DNA of 45,284 nt from Lachnospiraceae bacterium (GTDB taxonomy: Bacteria > Bacillota > Clostridia > Lachnospirales > Lachnospiraceae), in NCBI GenBank assembly GCA_900766575.1, contig CAAFVW010000146.1:1-45284 (forward strand). The letters run 5' to 3'. A model generated the notes under the pieces. The model had not been told where the DNA came from and made no database searches. It saw nothing but the letters and a program-made list of their open reading frames with translations. Positions 24,613-32,625 of the stretch are shown one piece after another. A program made the position numbers and the translations under genes. Within the stretch, counting starts at the first letter, position 1. Each line of letters opens with the position of its first letter.

Positions 24613-25743
24613 ATGGAAAAATCAAAAGTATATTTTACGGATTTCAGAACCCGGCTGGGAGAGGGACTTCCCACGAAATTAAAGCGTCTGATGAAGGCGG
24701 CTGGGATTGAAAATATAGATATGGATCATAAATTTGTCGCTATTAAAATGCATTTTGGAGAGTTGGGCAACTTGGGTTATCTGCGTCCCAACTATGCGAA
24801 AGCGGTAGCGGATCTGGTGAAGGAAATGGGAGGAATCCCTTTTCTGACCGATTGTAATACGCTGTATCCCGGCAGTCGCAAGAACGCTATTGAGCATATG
24901 TACTGTGCCTGGGAGAACGGTTTTACACCGCTTACGGTAGGCTGTCCTGTGATTATCGGTGATGGCCTGAAGGGAACCGATGATATTGAGGTGCCGGTAG
25001 CGGGCGGCGAATATGTGAAAAATGCGAAGATTGGCCGAGCCATCATGGATGCGGATGTTTTCATTTCCCTGAATCATTTTAAAGGACATGAAATGGCAGG
25101 TTTTGGCGGTGCTATTAAAAATATTGGTATGGGCTGCGGTTCCAGGGCAGGCAAGATGGAACAGCATGCACAGGGCAAGCCGGAGATTGATGAGAACCTG
25201 TGCCGCGGCTGCAGGCGCTGTATGAGAGAATGCGCCAACAGCGGTCTGGTGTATGATGAGACAACACACAAGATGCACATTGATAAGGAGAAATGTCTGG
25301 GATGTGGACGTTGTATCGGTGCCTGCAATTTTGATGCCATTCACAGCGGCTATGATGCAGCAACGAAGGATTTTAACTGCAAGATGGCAGAGTACGCGAA
25401 GGCTGTTGTGGACGGCAGACCGAATTTTCATATTTCTCTGGTCGTAGATGTGTCTCCGAACTGTGACTGTCACAGTGAGAATGATGTGCCTATTCTGCCG
25501 AATATCGGAATGTTTGCATCCTTTGATCCTCTGGCACTGGATCAGGCTTGTGTGGATGCCTGCCTGAAGCAGACCCCGCTGCCGAATACGCAGCTGACGG
25601 ATGCCATGGCGGAAGAGGGCTTCTGCGATCATCATGATCATTTTGAGAATACTACGCCTAATGCAGAGTACAAGACCTGTCTGGAGCATGCGGAGAAGAT
25701 CGGCATCGGCAGCAGAGAATATGAACTGGTTGTGATGAAGTAG
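24613..25743 (+). CDS. DUF362 iron-sulfur protein
   Basis: A 376-residue protein. The body is a DUF362 domain ('VAIKMHFGELGNLGYLRP', 'FLTDCNTLYPGSRKNAIEHM', 'LNHFKGHEMAGFGGAIKNIGMG'). Two 4Fe-4S clusters are inserted around residues 194-242, each with C-x2-C-x2-C-x3-C ('CRGCRRCMREC', 'CLGCGRCIGAC'). Such proteins are widespread in anaerobes and presumed cytosolic electron carriers or redox enzymes; none is tied to a fixed pathway. The ATG at 24613 follows only a weak AAAGG site; an in-frame ATG at 24547 would place the promoter inside the gene. It lies 13 bases before the glycosyltransferase gene and may share its transcript. Confidence 0.88.
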   Translation: MEKSKVYFTDFRTRLGEGLPTKLKRLMKAAGIENIDMDHKFVAIKMHFGELGNLGYLRPNYAKAVADLVKEMGGIPFLTDCNTLYPGSRKNAIEHMYCAWENGFTPLTVGCPVIIGDGLKGTDDIEVPVAGGEYVKNAKIGRAIMDADVFISLNHFKGHEMAGFGGAIKNIGMGCGSRAGKMEQHAQGKPEIDENLCRGCRRCMRECANSGLVYDETTHKMHIDKEKCLGCGRCIGACNFDAIHSGYDAATKDFNCKMAEYAKAVVDGRPNFHISLVVDVSPNCDCHSENDVPILPNIGMFASFDPLALDQACVDACLKQTPLPNTQLTDAMAEEGFCDHHDHFENTTPNAEYKTCLEHAEKIGIGSREYELVVMK

Positions 25744-25756
25744 AAAGGAAGAAATT

Positions 25757-27091
25757 ATGCGTCCCATGGTAAGCATCATTGTTCCGGTATATAATGCGGA
25801 ACAATATTTACGGCGCTGTGTCGACAGCATTTTAAATCAGGAATATACGGATTTTGAATTATTGCTGGTAAATGACGGCAGTACAGACGCTTCCGGTGAA
25901 ATCTGTGCGGAATACAGAGACAGGGATTCCAGAGTCACTGTGATCCAAAAAGAAAATACAGGTGTCTCCGACAGCAGAAACCGGGCCCTGGACATGGCAC
26001 AGGGAAAATATCTGCAATTTCTGGACAGTGACGACTGGATCACACCGGATGCTACCAGATTGTTCGTCCGGGCAGCGGAAGAGTATGGCTGCGATATGGT
26101 CATTTCAGATTTCTACCGTGTGGTGGGAGAACGTCTCTCCACCAAAGGCGATATCGAAGAGGAAGGTGTGCTCACAAGGGAAGAATTCGCGGCACATATG
26201 ATGGAGAATCCGGCGGATTTTTATTACGGTGTGTTGTGGAACAAGCTGTACCGCAGAGATATTGTGGAAGAACATAAACTCCGCATGGATACGAATATCA
26301 GCTGGTGCGAGGATTTTATGTTTAATCTGGAATATATCCGCTATGCGAAAGTATTCTATGCCCTGCATGCTCCCATTTATTATTATGTGAAGCGAAAGGG
26401 CTCACTTGCCAGTCAGGGAATCAACATTTCCAAGACGGTGAAGATGAAGCTGAATGTCTTTGAATATTACAACAACTTCTATAAGCATGTTCTGGAAGAG
26501 GAGGATTACGAGAAGAACCGTCTTCAGGTATATCGCTTTTTCATTGATGCGGCGGGAGACGGAACGGTTCCGCCTTCCATTCTGCCCGGTTCCAAGAAGC
26601 TGGGGGATGAGAGAGTCTTTGTCAACACAGAGATTCTTCAGGCGGAAGGCCCGGCGGGGGATGCTTACCGCAAACGTAAGCTTCTGGAGCACTATCTGGA
26701 GCCGGTGGCATTAAAAGGAGATATGAAGGTATCCGATGTGCGTCTGTTATTGTGTCTGTGTGAGAAGCATGAATGGGACAGCAGGAGGGAACTGGCGGAT
26801 TTCGCCGGAATCTCCAGAACAAATCTCACCGGTGGATTACAGCGATTGAACGCCAAAGGCTTTTTGAAAGTGGAAGATGTGAAGGAACCGAAGACCTCCA
26901 GGAAAGGGAAGACGAAAACCAAGATCGCCGTGACGATCCTTCCTGCGGCCGATGCCATCATGAAAGAACTGGAGATGGCGCAGCGGGATTACGATGAAGC
27001 CCGATTTGCCGGATTCACGGAGGAAGAACTGATCCGGTATGCGGATCTGTCTGAGAAAATCAAAGAAAATACGAGAAGAATCCTTGGGTGA
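25757..27091 (+). CDS. family 2 glycosyltransferase fused to a MarR-like winged helix
   Basis: A 444-residue protein with two unrelated parts. Residues 1-230 are a GT-A family 2 glycosyltransferase: 'VSIIVPVYNAEQYLRRCVDSIL', nucleotide-sugar residues in 'LLVNDGSTD', and the DxD-like 'LQFLDSDDW'. Residues about 230-320 are a helical linker. Residues about 323-444 read as a MarR-type domain: 'VRLLLCLCEKHEWDSRRELADFAGISRTNLTGGLQRLNAKGFL' has the helix-turn-helix pattern. It is followed by a basic wing ('KTSRKGKTKTKIAV'), 'ILPAADAIMKELE', and the C-terminal dimer helix 'FTEEELIRYADLSEKI'. No frameshift separates them. The sugar and target are unknown. AGGAAG precedes the start. Confidence 0.85.
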   Translation: MRPMVSIIVPVYNAEQYLRRCVDSILNQEYTDFELLLVNDGSTDASGEICAEYRDRDSRVTVIQKENTGVSDSRNRALDMAQGKYLQFLDSDDWITPDATRLFVRAAEEYGCDMVISDFYRVVGERLSTKGDIEEEGVLTREEFAAHMMENPADFYYGVLWNKLYRRDIVEEHKLRMDTNISWCEDFMFNLEYIRYAKVFYALHAPIYYYVKRKGSLASQGINISKTVKMKLNVFEYYNNFYKHVLEEEDYEKNRLQVYRFFIDAAGDGTVPPSILPGSKKLGDERVFVNTEILQAEGPAGDAYRKRKLLEHYLEPVALKGDMKVSDVRLLLCLCEKHEWDSRRELADFAGISRTNLTGGLQRLNAKGFLKVEDVKEPKTSRKGKTKTKIAVTILPAADAIMKELEMAQRDYDEARFAGFTEEELIRYADLSEKIKENTRRILG

Positions 27092-27110
27092 ATATTTAAT
27101 ACTTTGTTAA

Positions 27111-27140
27111 TTGACAGCACCTGCTGCAAAAAGTTATGAT
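27111..27140 (+). promoter_or_regulatory. promoter of citrate synthase gene
   Basis: TTGACA (27111-27116, perfect -35) and TATGAT (27135-27140) are 18 bp apart, 41 bases upstream of the citrate synthase start. It begins 20 bases after the glycosyltransferase stop. Confidence 0.65.
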
Positions 27141-27180
27141 AAATAAATATACAAAAAGTGAGGGAAAGGAAGGTATTCGG

Positions 27181-28527
27181 ATGAAGAAAAACGAAGAATA
27201 TATGTTGGAACATGCCGGGCTGTGCAGAGCTGCGGACAGACTGGACCCCCAGATGTTTGACGAGTATGGCGTACAGAGAGGCCTTCGTGATAAGAATGGT
27301 AACGGAGTCGTCGCAGGACTCACCAATATTTCACGTATCGAGTCTTTCAAAATGGAAGATGGGAAAAAGGTTCCCTGTGAAGGCAAACTGTGGTATCGCG
27401 GATATGACTGTATTGAACTGGTCAACGGATTTCGCGGAGATCATTTCGGATTTGAAGAAGTTGCCTACCTGTTGTTGTTTGGCAGGCTGCCGAACAAGGA
27501 CGAATTGAAGCATTTTAACGATATTCTGGTTTCCAGCCGAACCTTACCTACGAATTTCACCAGAGATGTCATCATGAAAGCACCCAGCAGTGATATCATG
27601 AATTCCCTGACCAGAAGTGTGCTGACACTGGCTTCCTATGATAAGAATTGCAGCGATACTTCGATTGAAAATGTACTCAGACAGTGTATCGGACTGATCT
27701 CGGTATTCCCGATGTTAGCTGTTTACGGGTATCATGCTTACAACCATTACTCCAATGATGAGAGCATGTACATACATCGTCCCCAGAAGAAATTGTCTAC
27801 CGCAGAGAATCTGCTGATGATGCTCCGCCCGGATAAACAGTACACCGAACTGGAGGCAAGAGTACTGGATACCGCACTGGTGCTGCACATGGAGCATGGT
27901 GGTGGTAATAACTCCACATTTACGACAAGAGTCGTAACTTCTTCCGGGTCCGACACTTATTCTGTTATCGCCGCGGCACTTTCTTCCCTGAAGGGACCCA
28001 AGCATGGCGGTGCGAATATCAAGGTTGTGGAGATGATGCGGGATATCGAAGCGCATGTATCCGATTGGACGGATGAAGATGCGGTAAGAGACTATCTGAA
28101 TCAGATCCTGAACAAAGAAGCGTTCGATGGCAAGGGCCTGATCTATGGTATGGGGCATGCGGTATACTCTCTGTCCGATCCCAGAGCACAGGTGTTTAAG
28201 AGTTTCGTGGAAAAACTGGCGGTGGCCAAGGGCAGAGACAAGGATTTTGCATTGTATTCCATGATCGAACGTCTGGCACCGGAGGTTATTTCCCAGAAAG
28301 CAAGAATCTATAAGGGCGTCAGCGCCAATGTGGATTTCTACAGCGGATTTGTATACAGTATGTTGGAGATCCCTCTGGAACTGTATACACCGATTTTTGC
28401 CATTGCGAGAATTGTGGGATGGAGTGCACATCGTATTGAAGAATTGATCAATATGGATAAGATTATCCGTCCCGCTTATAAGAGTGTGATGCAGGAACTG
28501 GAATATGTTCCCCTGAATCAGAGATAG
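27181..28527 (+). CDS. gltA: citrate synthase
   Basis: A 448-residue enzyme condensing acetyl-CoA and oxaloacetate to citrate, in the cytosol. The catalytic triad is visible: His275 in 'GPKHGGAN', His326 in 'YGMGHAVY' and Asp385 in 'ANVDFYSG'. Also present are 'LWYRGYDCIELV' near the N-terminus and 'VGWSAHRIEE' near the end. It is longer than the 370-residue Bacillus type because of an N-terminal extension, a form common in Lachnospiraceae. A 2-methylcitrate synthase activity cannot be excluded. GGAAGG lies 8 bases before the ATG. No aconitase or isocitrate dehydrogenase gene is nearby; it probably serves glutamate synthesis through a partial TCA pathway. Confidence 0.93.
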   Translation: MKKNEEYMLEHAGLCRAADRLDPQMFDEYGVQRGLRDKNGNGVVAGLTNISRIESFKMEDGKKVPCEGKLWYRGYDCIELVNGFRGDHFGFEEVAYLLLFGRLPNKDELKHFNDILVSSRTLPTNFTRDVIMKAPSSDIMNSLTRSVLTLASYDKNCSDTSIENVLRQCIGLISVFPMLAVYGYHAYNHYSNDESMYIHRPQKKLSTAENLLMMLRPDKQYTELEARVLDTALVLHMEHGGGNNSTFTTRVVTSSGSDTYSVIAAALSSLKGPKHGGANIKVVEMMRDIEAHVSDWTDEDAVRDYLNQILNKEAFDGKGLIYGMGHAVYSLSDPRAQVFKSFVEKLAVAKGRDKDFALYSMIERLAPEVISQKARIYKGVSANVDFYSGFVYSMLEIPLELYTPIFAIARIVGWSAHRIEELINMDKIIRPAYKSVMQELEYVPLNQR

Positions 28528-28532
28528 AGAAT

Positions 28533-28561
28533 AAGGACTGCGTGTTATGCGCAGTCCTTTC
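28533..28561. terminator. bidirectional intrinsic terminator
   Basis: A perfect 10-bp inverted repeat, AAGGACTGCG (28533-28542) and CGCAGTCCTT (28550-28559), has a 7-base loop and sits between two convergent genes. The T-run is short on the plus side (TTTCT), so its strength is uncertain, but the position between tails is typical. Confidence 0.75.
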
Positions 28562-28566
28562 TGAAC

Positions 28567-29088
28567 TCAGGAATAAATCTTACAGATAATGGATACGATT
28601 TCTTCAGCGGATTCCATGGAATTTTCCAGAATCCAGGTAACATAGATATTATAGAGAGAGCCGGAGAAAGCCCGGAGCGTATAATAGAAATCCCGCCCTT
28701 TGTCTTCGGTATAATAGGTGTCCAGAATGTAACCGTCCAAAGCCTGCAGCAGCAGATGGCCAAGACCGGTCCGGACCAGACAGGCAATAAAATCTCGGTA
28801 CTGATAAAAGTATTGATAGCAGTGCAGCATATTGCGGTAATCATTGTAATTGCCCTTGTCGGGCCAGGCGGCAACATCCCGGCGATAGGCATCTACAAGA
28901 TCCTTCAGGTAACTGCTGAAAATCTCATCCAGAGAATGATAGTTGCGATAATAGGTCATACGGGAGACACCGGCACGTTCGGTCAGCTCCGTAATGGTAA
29001 TATTGGATAAGGATTTGGTCTGCAAGAGCTGGATCAGAGCCTGCACCATACAATCTCTGGAAAAAAAGCTGGAATTTCTCGTGGACAT
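28567..29088 (-). CDS. TetR-family regulator (short DhaS-like type)
   Basis: A 173-residue protein. The N-terminal helix-turn-helix spans about 10-55 ('MVQALIQLLQTKSLSNITITELTERAGVSRMTYYRNYHSLDEI'-type pattern). The C-terminal helical domain resembles the TetR_C_8/DhaS group seen in many Lachnospiraceae regulators. It is transcribed leftward, convergent with citrate synthase and divergent from the DUF2974 gene 93 bases away. On the minus strand TTGATG (29137-29142) and TAAAAT (29113-29118), 18 bp apart, could be its promoter. The target is unknown; the divergent gene is the first candidate. Confidence 0.85.
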   Translation of the reverse strand: MSTRNSSFFSRDCMVQALIQLLQTKSLSNITITELTERAGVSRMTYYRNYHSLDEIFSSYLKDLVDAYRRDVAAWPDKGNYNDYRNMLHCYQYFYQYRDFIACLVRTGLGHLLLQALDGYILDTYYTEDKGRDFYYTLRAFSGSLYNIYVTWILENSMESAEEIVSIICKIYS

Positions 29089-29181
29089 GACAGATCACCT
29101 TCATTTCTGTTGATTTTATTTAAACGTAACATAATCCATCAAAATACGCAAGGAAAGTTCTTCGCGTAAAAGGAGCGGCAT

Positions 29182-30444
29182 ATGGCAGGAACAGTTATTG
29201 AATATTTACAAAAATACGGAGATATTTCTTTTCGGGAAAAGCCTCTGAATGATGTGGACAGTCTGGCATTGTGCCAGCTTTCCTATCTGAAATTTGACGG
29301 TATGGTCAGCGATGTCCGTCATAATGGCCCGTCAGTGACCTTGGAAGAGATCGCAGCCAGACCGGATGTGGATAAGCTGTTCGGAGATGTCCGCTTTGAA
29401 AAAGAGAATCGTGCGTTGTTTCAGGCGCTGCTTAGCGGCAGACGGTTTCGCAATATGAAGCTCAACTGCTATATCAATCTGGTGGAAAAAGAATGGGAAA
29501 CCCAGTTTTCGGCGATTACATTTCTTCTGGATGACGGGACTTTGTTTCTGGCATTCCGGGGGACGGACGAGACCATCGTAGGCTGGAAAGAAGATTTTAA
29601 CATGGCCTTTCTGAATCCGGTGCCGGGGCAGGAATACAGTGTAAAATATGTAAATATGGTCACCGGTTGGCTGCATCATCCCTTCTATATCGGCGGACAT
29701 TCCAAAGGCGGTAACCTGGCAGTCTACAGTGCAATGAAATGTGCCCCCTTTGTACAGAAGAGGGTTCAGAAGATCTATAGCCTGGATGGACCGGGATTTC
29801 GACCGGAAGTATTGAGGGAATGTAACTATCATGCGATTGAGGACAAGGTGGTGAAGATTCTGCCCCATTCGTCTATGATCGGCATGATCTTCGAACGGGA
29901 TATTCATTACCGTGTGGTGGAGAGCAAAAGTCACGGTCTCCTGCAGCACGATCCTTTTTCCTGGCTGGTGGAGGAGGACCATTTCGTGGATGTGGGTGAC
30001 ATCTATGAGAGTCAGAAAATCATGAATGAGGCGTTGAACGAATGGATTCTATCTCTGAATGAGGAGCAGGTCAGGACCTTCGTGGAGACCCTCTATCAGG
30101 TGATTTCCGCCTCTCAGGTGGACGATCTGATCTCTTTTACTGCCGACTGGCGAAAGAGCATGAATGCTGTAATCACTGCAGTGAAGGAGGTGGACGATCA
30201 GACCGCGGAGATGCTGCGGGGGATCATCCGCTCTCTGTTCGAGATTGCCAAAGTCAAAGTCAGGGAAGAACTGGCTTCGGCAAAGAAGCCAAAGCGCAGA
30301 CTTAAAAATAAGAAGAAAGAAGCGCAAGCAGAGGTTCTCCCGCCTGCTTTGGCAGACGCTCCGGATGCCATTGCAGACCGAAGATCGGCAGTACATCATG
30401 CTCCAAGGCTTCGGGACAGCCATCAGCCGGGCAGCGCTGAATGA
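29182..30444 (+). CDS. DUF2974 (Mbeg1-like) alpha/beta-hydrolase
   Basis: A 420-residue protein. Residues 1-290 form a lipase-like alpha/beta-hydrolase of the DUF2974 family: 'LALCQLSYLKFDG', 'FLAFRGTDETIVGWKEDF', nucleophile elbow 'IGGHSKGGNLAVYSA' with Ser174, and 'YSLDGPGF'. Residues about 290-370 are helical and basic ('KKPKRRLKNKKKE'). The last 47 codons (from 30302) run antisense to the coding end of the amidotransferase gene and look like read-through sequence ('HHAPRLRDSHQPGSAE'). AAGGAG lies 7 bases before the start. The enzymatic substrate is not known; it is probably cytosolic since no signal peptide is visible. Confidence 0.87.
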   Translation: MAGTVIEYLQKYGDISFREKPLNDVDSLALCQLSYLKFDGMVSDVRHNGPSVTLEEIAARPDVDKLFGDVRFEKENRALFQALLSGRRFRNMKLNCYINLVEKEWETQFSAITFLLDDGTLFLAFRGTDETIVGWKEDFNMAFLNPVPGQEYSVKYVNMVTGWLHHPFYIGGHSKGGNLAVYSAMKCAPFVQKRVQKIYSLDGPGFRPEVLRECNYHAIEDKVVKILPHSSMIGMIFERDIHYRVVESKSHGLLQHDPFSWLVEEDHFVDVGDIYESQKIMNEALNEWILSLNEEQVRTFVETLYQVISASQVDDLISFTADWRKSMNAVITAVKEVDDQTAEMLRGIIRSLFEIAKVKVREELASAKKPKRRLKNKKKEAQAEVLPPALADAPDAIADRRSAVHHAPRLRDSHQPGSAE

Positions 30445-30925
30445 CTTTCAGGTGCTGGCCTAAGCGGTCGATCCGCTGATGGTGAGCACTGTTTACGCAC
30501 ATTTCGACTGGAAAATACTTGAAAAGACGGGAGTCTTCTACCATAATGGAAGCATGGAACGCATCGCCGGAAGGGCTGCTGTGCAGATGATCTCCTTCCA
30601 TGTGCTGAAGGATTGTGCCGCCGAAGGCAACATTGATGAGCTGCATTCCTTTACAGATGCCGATGACAGGGATTCTGGCGGCAATGGCTGTGTCGAGTGC
30701 CTGAAATTGCAGAATATCAAGTTCCGTATCAATAGAGTGGGAGCCTTTTGAACGTTCCCCGAAAAAAGCGGGGGTGATATCACCGCCTCCGGGCAGAATC
30801 AGGGCATCGCAGGAAGTGACTTCTCCGGGGACCAGTGTGGTTATTGTCCGGGCAGGAAGTTTTTGGAAAAAGGTCTCATAATTGCCTGTCTGGGATTTCC
30901 GTCCCAAAATGACTAATTTTGTCAT
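30302..30925 (-). CDS. class-I glutamine amidotransferase-like hydrolase (peptidase C26)
   Basis: A 207-residue protein of the gamma-glutamyl-GABA hydrolase (PuuD-like) family. It has 'ALILPGGGDITPAFF', the nucleophile Cys in 'GICKGMQLINVAFGG', 'HSSPSGDAFH', 'VNSAHHQRIDRLG' and the catalytic His in 'FGLQWHPER'. It hydrolyses gamma-glutamyl bonds of small amides; the natural substrate here is not evident. The start at 30925 is where homology begins; the longer frame to 31018 adds an unrelated stretch. It is convergent with and overlaps the DUF2974 gene by 143 bases. No terminator hairpin was recognised there. Confidence 0.88.
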   Translation of the reverse strand: MTKLVILGRKSQTGNYETFFQKLPARTITTLVPGEVTSCDALILPGGGDITPAFFGERSKGSHSIDTELDILQFQALDTAIAARIPVIGICKGMQLINVAFGGTILQHMEGDHLHSSPSGDAFHASIMVEDSRLFKYFPVEMCVNSAHHQRIDRLGQHLKVIQRCPADGCPEALEHDVLPIFGLQWHPERLPKQAGEPLLALLSSYF

Positions 30926-31010
30926 ATGATTTTCTGATACCTTATTTTTTATAGTTAATATATGCCAGAACTTTTGATTTTTGCATAGTACAAATTGGCA
31001 AATATGTATC

Positions 31011-31039
31011 TTACACAATTAAAAAATTTGGAGTAAAAT
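31011..31039 (+). promoter_or_regulatory. promoter of the ATP synthase operon
   Basis: TTACAC (31011-31016) and TAAAAT (31034-31039), 17 bp apart, lie 62 bases before atpB in an AT-rich region. No atpI or atpZ gene precedes atpB here. Confidence 0.5.
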
Positions 31040-31100
31040 AGCAACGACCGTGAGGGAGTGAGAGTTCTTTCATGGATGTTTACGGAAAGGAAGTGGTATT

Positions 31101-31811
31101 ATGGAGGAATTGGCATCAGAACTGCTCAAAGAGCTGAACTGTGACACGGCTTTTTCCATCAAGCTTCCGGCAGGACTTCCCCTGATTGGCGGAGTACAGC
31201 TGGATATTGCGGAATCGGTCGTTATCACCTGGGTGGTCATGGCAGTGATTCTGATCTTGTCGATTATCCTTACAAGCAACCTCAAAGTACACAATGTCAG
31301 CAGAAGACAGCTGGTGGCAGAGACGATTGTGACAAAGCTGGAAGGCATTGTTACGGGAATGATCGGAGAGGAAGGCAAACGGTATGTACCTTATCTGGTC
31401 AGTGTACTGTTATACCTGGGTATATCCAATATTATCGGATTGATCGGTATGAAGCCCCCCACCAAGGATCTGAACGTAACGGCAGCACTGGCACTGATGA
31501 GTATCGTTCTGGTAGAAGCAGCAGGCATCCGCAAAAAAGGTGTGGGCGGATGGATCAAGAGCTTTACCGAACCTATCGCAATCGTAACACCGATCAATAT
31601 TCTGGAGGTGTTCATCAAACCCCTGTCCCTGTGTATGCGATTGTTTGGTAACGTTTTGGGAGCATTCGTTATCATGGAGCTGTTGAAGCTTCTGGTTCCG
31701 GTAGCATTGCCGGTACCCTTCAGCTTTTACTTTGATATTTTTGATGGATTGATTCAGGCATATGTATTCGTATTCCTGACATCCATGTATATTAAGGAAG
31801 CCATTGAGTAA
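31101..31811 (+). CDS. atpB: ATP synthase F0 subunit a (AtpB)
   Basis: A 236-residue membrane protein with five to six hydrophobic segments, forming the ion half-channels next to the c-ring. The essential Arg is in 'PLSLCMRLFGNVLGAFVIMELL', with family motifs 'GMKPPTKDLNVTAALALM' upstream and 'DGLIQAYVFVFLTSMYIKEAIE' at the end. 'GGAAAGGAAG' lies before the ATG. It is the first gene of the operon. Confidence 0.95.
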   Translation: MEELASELLKELNCDTAFSIKLPAGLPLIGGVQLDIAESVVITWVVMAVILILSIILTSNLKVHNVSRRQLVAETIVTKLEGIVTGMIGEEGKRYVPYLVSVLLYLGISNIIGLIGMKPPTKDLNVTAALALMSIVLVEAAGIRKKGVGGWIKSFTEPIAIVTPINILEVFIKPLSLCMRLFGNVLGAFVIMELLKLLVPVALPVPFSFYFDIFDGLIQAYVFVFLTSMYIKEAIE

Positions 31812-31853
31812 CTATTCACTAACAACATTTTTTAAAAACTAGGAGGATTCATT

Positions 31854-32069
31854 ATGATAGCTATTGGAGCAGGTATTGCAGCACTGGCATGTATCGGAGC
31901 AGGTATCGGTATCGGTATCGCAACAAGTAAGGCAGCAGAGGCAGTCGCAAGACAGCCGGAAGCAGAGAGCAAGATCACCAAGATCTTACTGTTAGGTGGT
32001 GCACTGGCAGAGGCAACCGCTATTTACGGATTCGTTATCGGTATCCTGATCATCTTATTCATGGCATAA
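31854..32069 (+). CDS. atpE: ATP synthase F0 subunit c (AtpE)
   Basis: A 71-residue two-helix hairpin. Helix 1 has the glycine-rich 'GAGIGIGIATSKAAEA', the polar loop is 'VARQPEA', and helix 2 is 'LLLGGALAEATAIYGFVIG' with the ion-binding Glu53. Known Na+-type c subunits carry Gln on helix 1 and Glu-Ser-Thr on helix 2; here Ile20 and Glu-Ala-Thr replace them, which argues for protons. A strong AGGAGG lies 8 bases before the ATG, as expected for the most abundant subunit. A stem-loop follows the stop. Confidence 0.96.
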   Translation: MIAIGAGIAALACIGAGIGIGIATSKAAEAVARQPEAESKITKILLLGGALAEATAIYGFVIGILIILFMA

Positions 32070-32072
32070 CTA

Positions 32073-32095
32073 TTCGGATAGTTATAAGATCCGAA
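32073..32095 (+). promoter_or_regulatory. intercistronic stem-loop between atpE and atpF
   Basis: A perfect 7-bp repeat, TTCGGAT (32073-32079) and ATCCGAA (32089-32095), with a 9-base loop starts 4 bases after the atpE stop. No T-run follows, so it is not an intrinsic terminator. It may stabilise or delimit the atpE message, or be a processing site. Confidence 0.5.
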
Positions 32096-32136
32096 GAAGG
32101 AAACGTATAACGAAACACAAGAAAGGATGAAAACTC

Positions 32137-32625
32137 ATGCTGAGATTAGATATTAATATTGTATGGACCATCCTGAATCTGTTGATTATTTTCGCCATTG
32201 TGAAGATATTCCTGATCAAGCCCATCCACAAGATCCTGGATGCGAGACAGGCAGAGATCGACAAGCAGTATGCAGATGCCAAAGCGGCTCAGGACAGTGC
32301 TGATGATCTGAAAAATCAGTACGAAGCATCTTTAAGCGGTGTTCAGGCAGAAAAAGAGAGTATCCTGAACGAAGCAAGAGGCAAGGCAGGCAATGAGTAT
32401 GACCGCATTGTGGCAGATGCCCAGACAGAAGCGAAGAAGATCATGGACAATGCCAGCAAGAACGCAGCTCTGGAAGAGCAGAAGCGTATTGAGCAGGCAC
32501 AGGAACAGATCGCCGGTCTGGTAGTGGAAGCTACTGCCAAACTGGTAGCGGCCAGACAGAATGCAGATTCAGACAGAGAACTTTACAACCAATTTATAGC
32601 AAAGACAGGTGAAAAGATTGATTAG
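32137..32625 (+). CDS. atpF: ATP synthase F0 subunit b (AtpF)
   Basis: A 162-residue protein. One N-terminal membrane helix ('INIVWTILNLLIIFAIVKIFL', with 'KPIHKILDARQ' following) is succeeded by a long charged coiled coil to the end, the peripheral stator stalk that holds the delta subunit. Length is normal, so b is not fused to delta as in mycobacteria. AAAGGATG lies upstream of the ATG. The 3' end overlaps the next gene by 17 bases. Confidence 0.95.
   Translation: MLRLDINIVWTILNLLIIFAIVKIFLIKPIHKILDARQAEIDKQYADAKAAQDSADDLKNQYEASLSGVQAEKESILNEARGKAGNEYDRIVADAQTEAKKIMDNASKNAALEEQKRIEQAQEQIAGLVVEATAKLVAARQNADSDRELYNQFIAKTGEKID

Noticed and set aside
24679..25830. 383-codon open frame on the minus strand opposite the DUF362 gene
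   Set aside because: It is antisense to a clear iron-sulfur protein, has no ribosome binding site and reads as low-complexity His/Ile-rich sequence. It is a codon-bias shadow.
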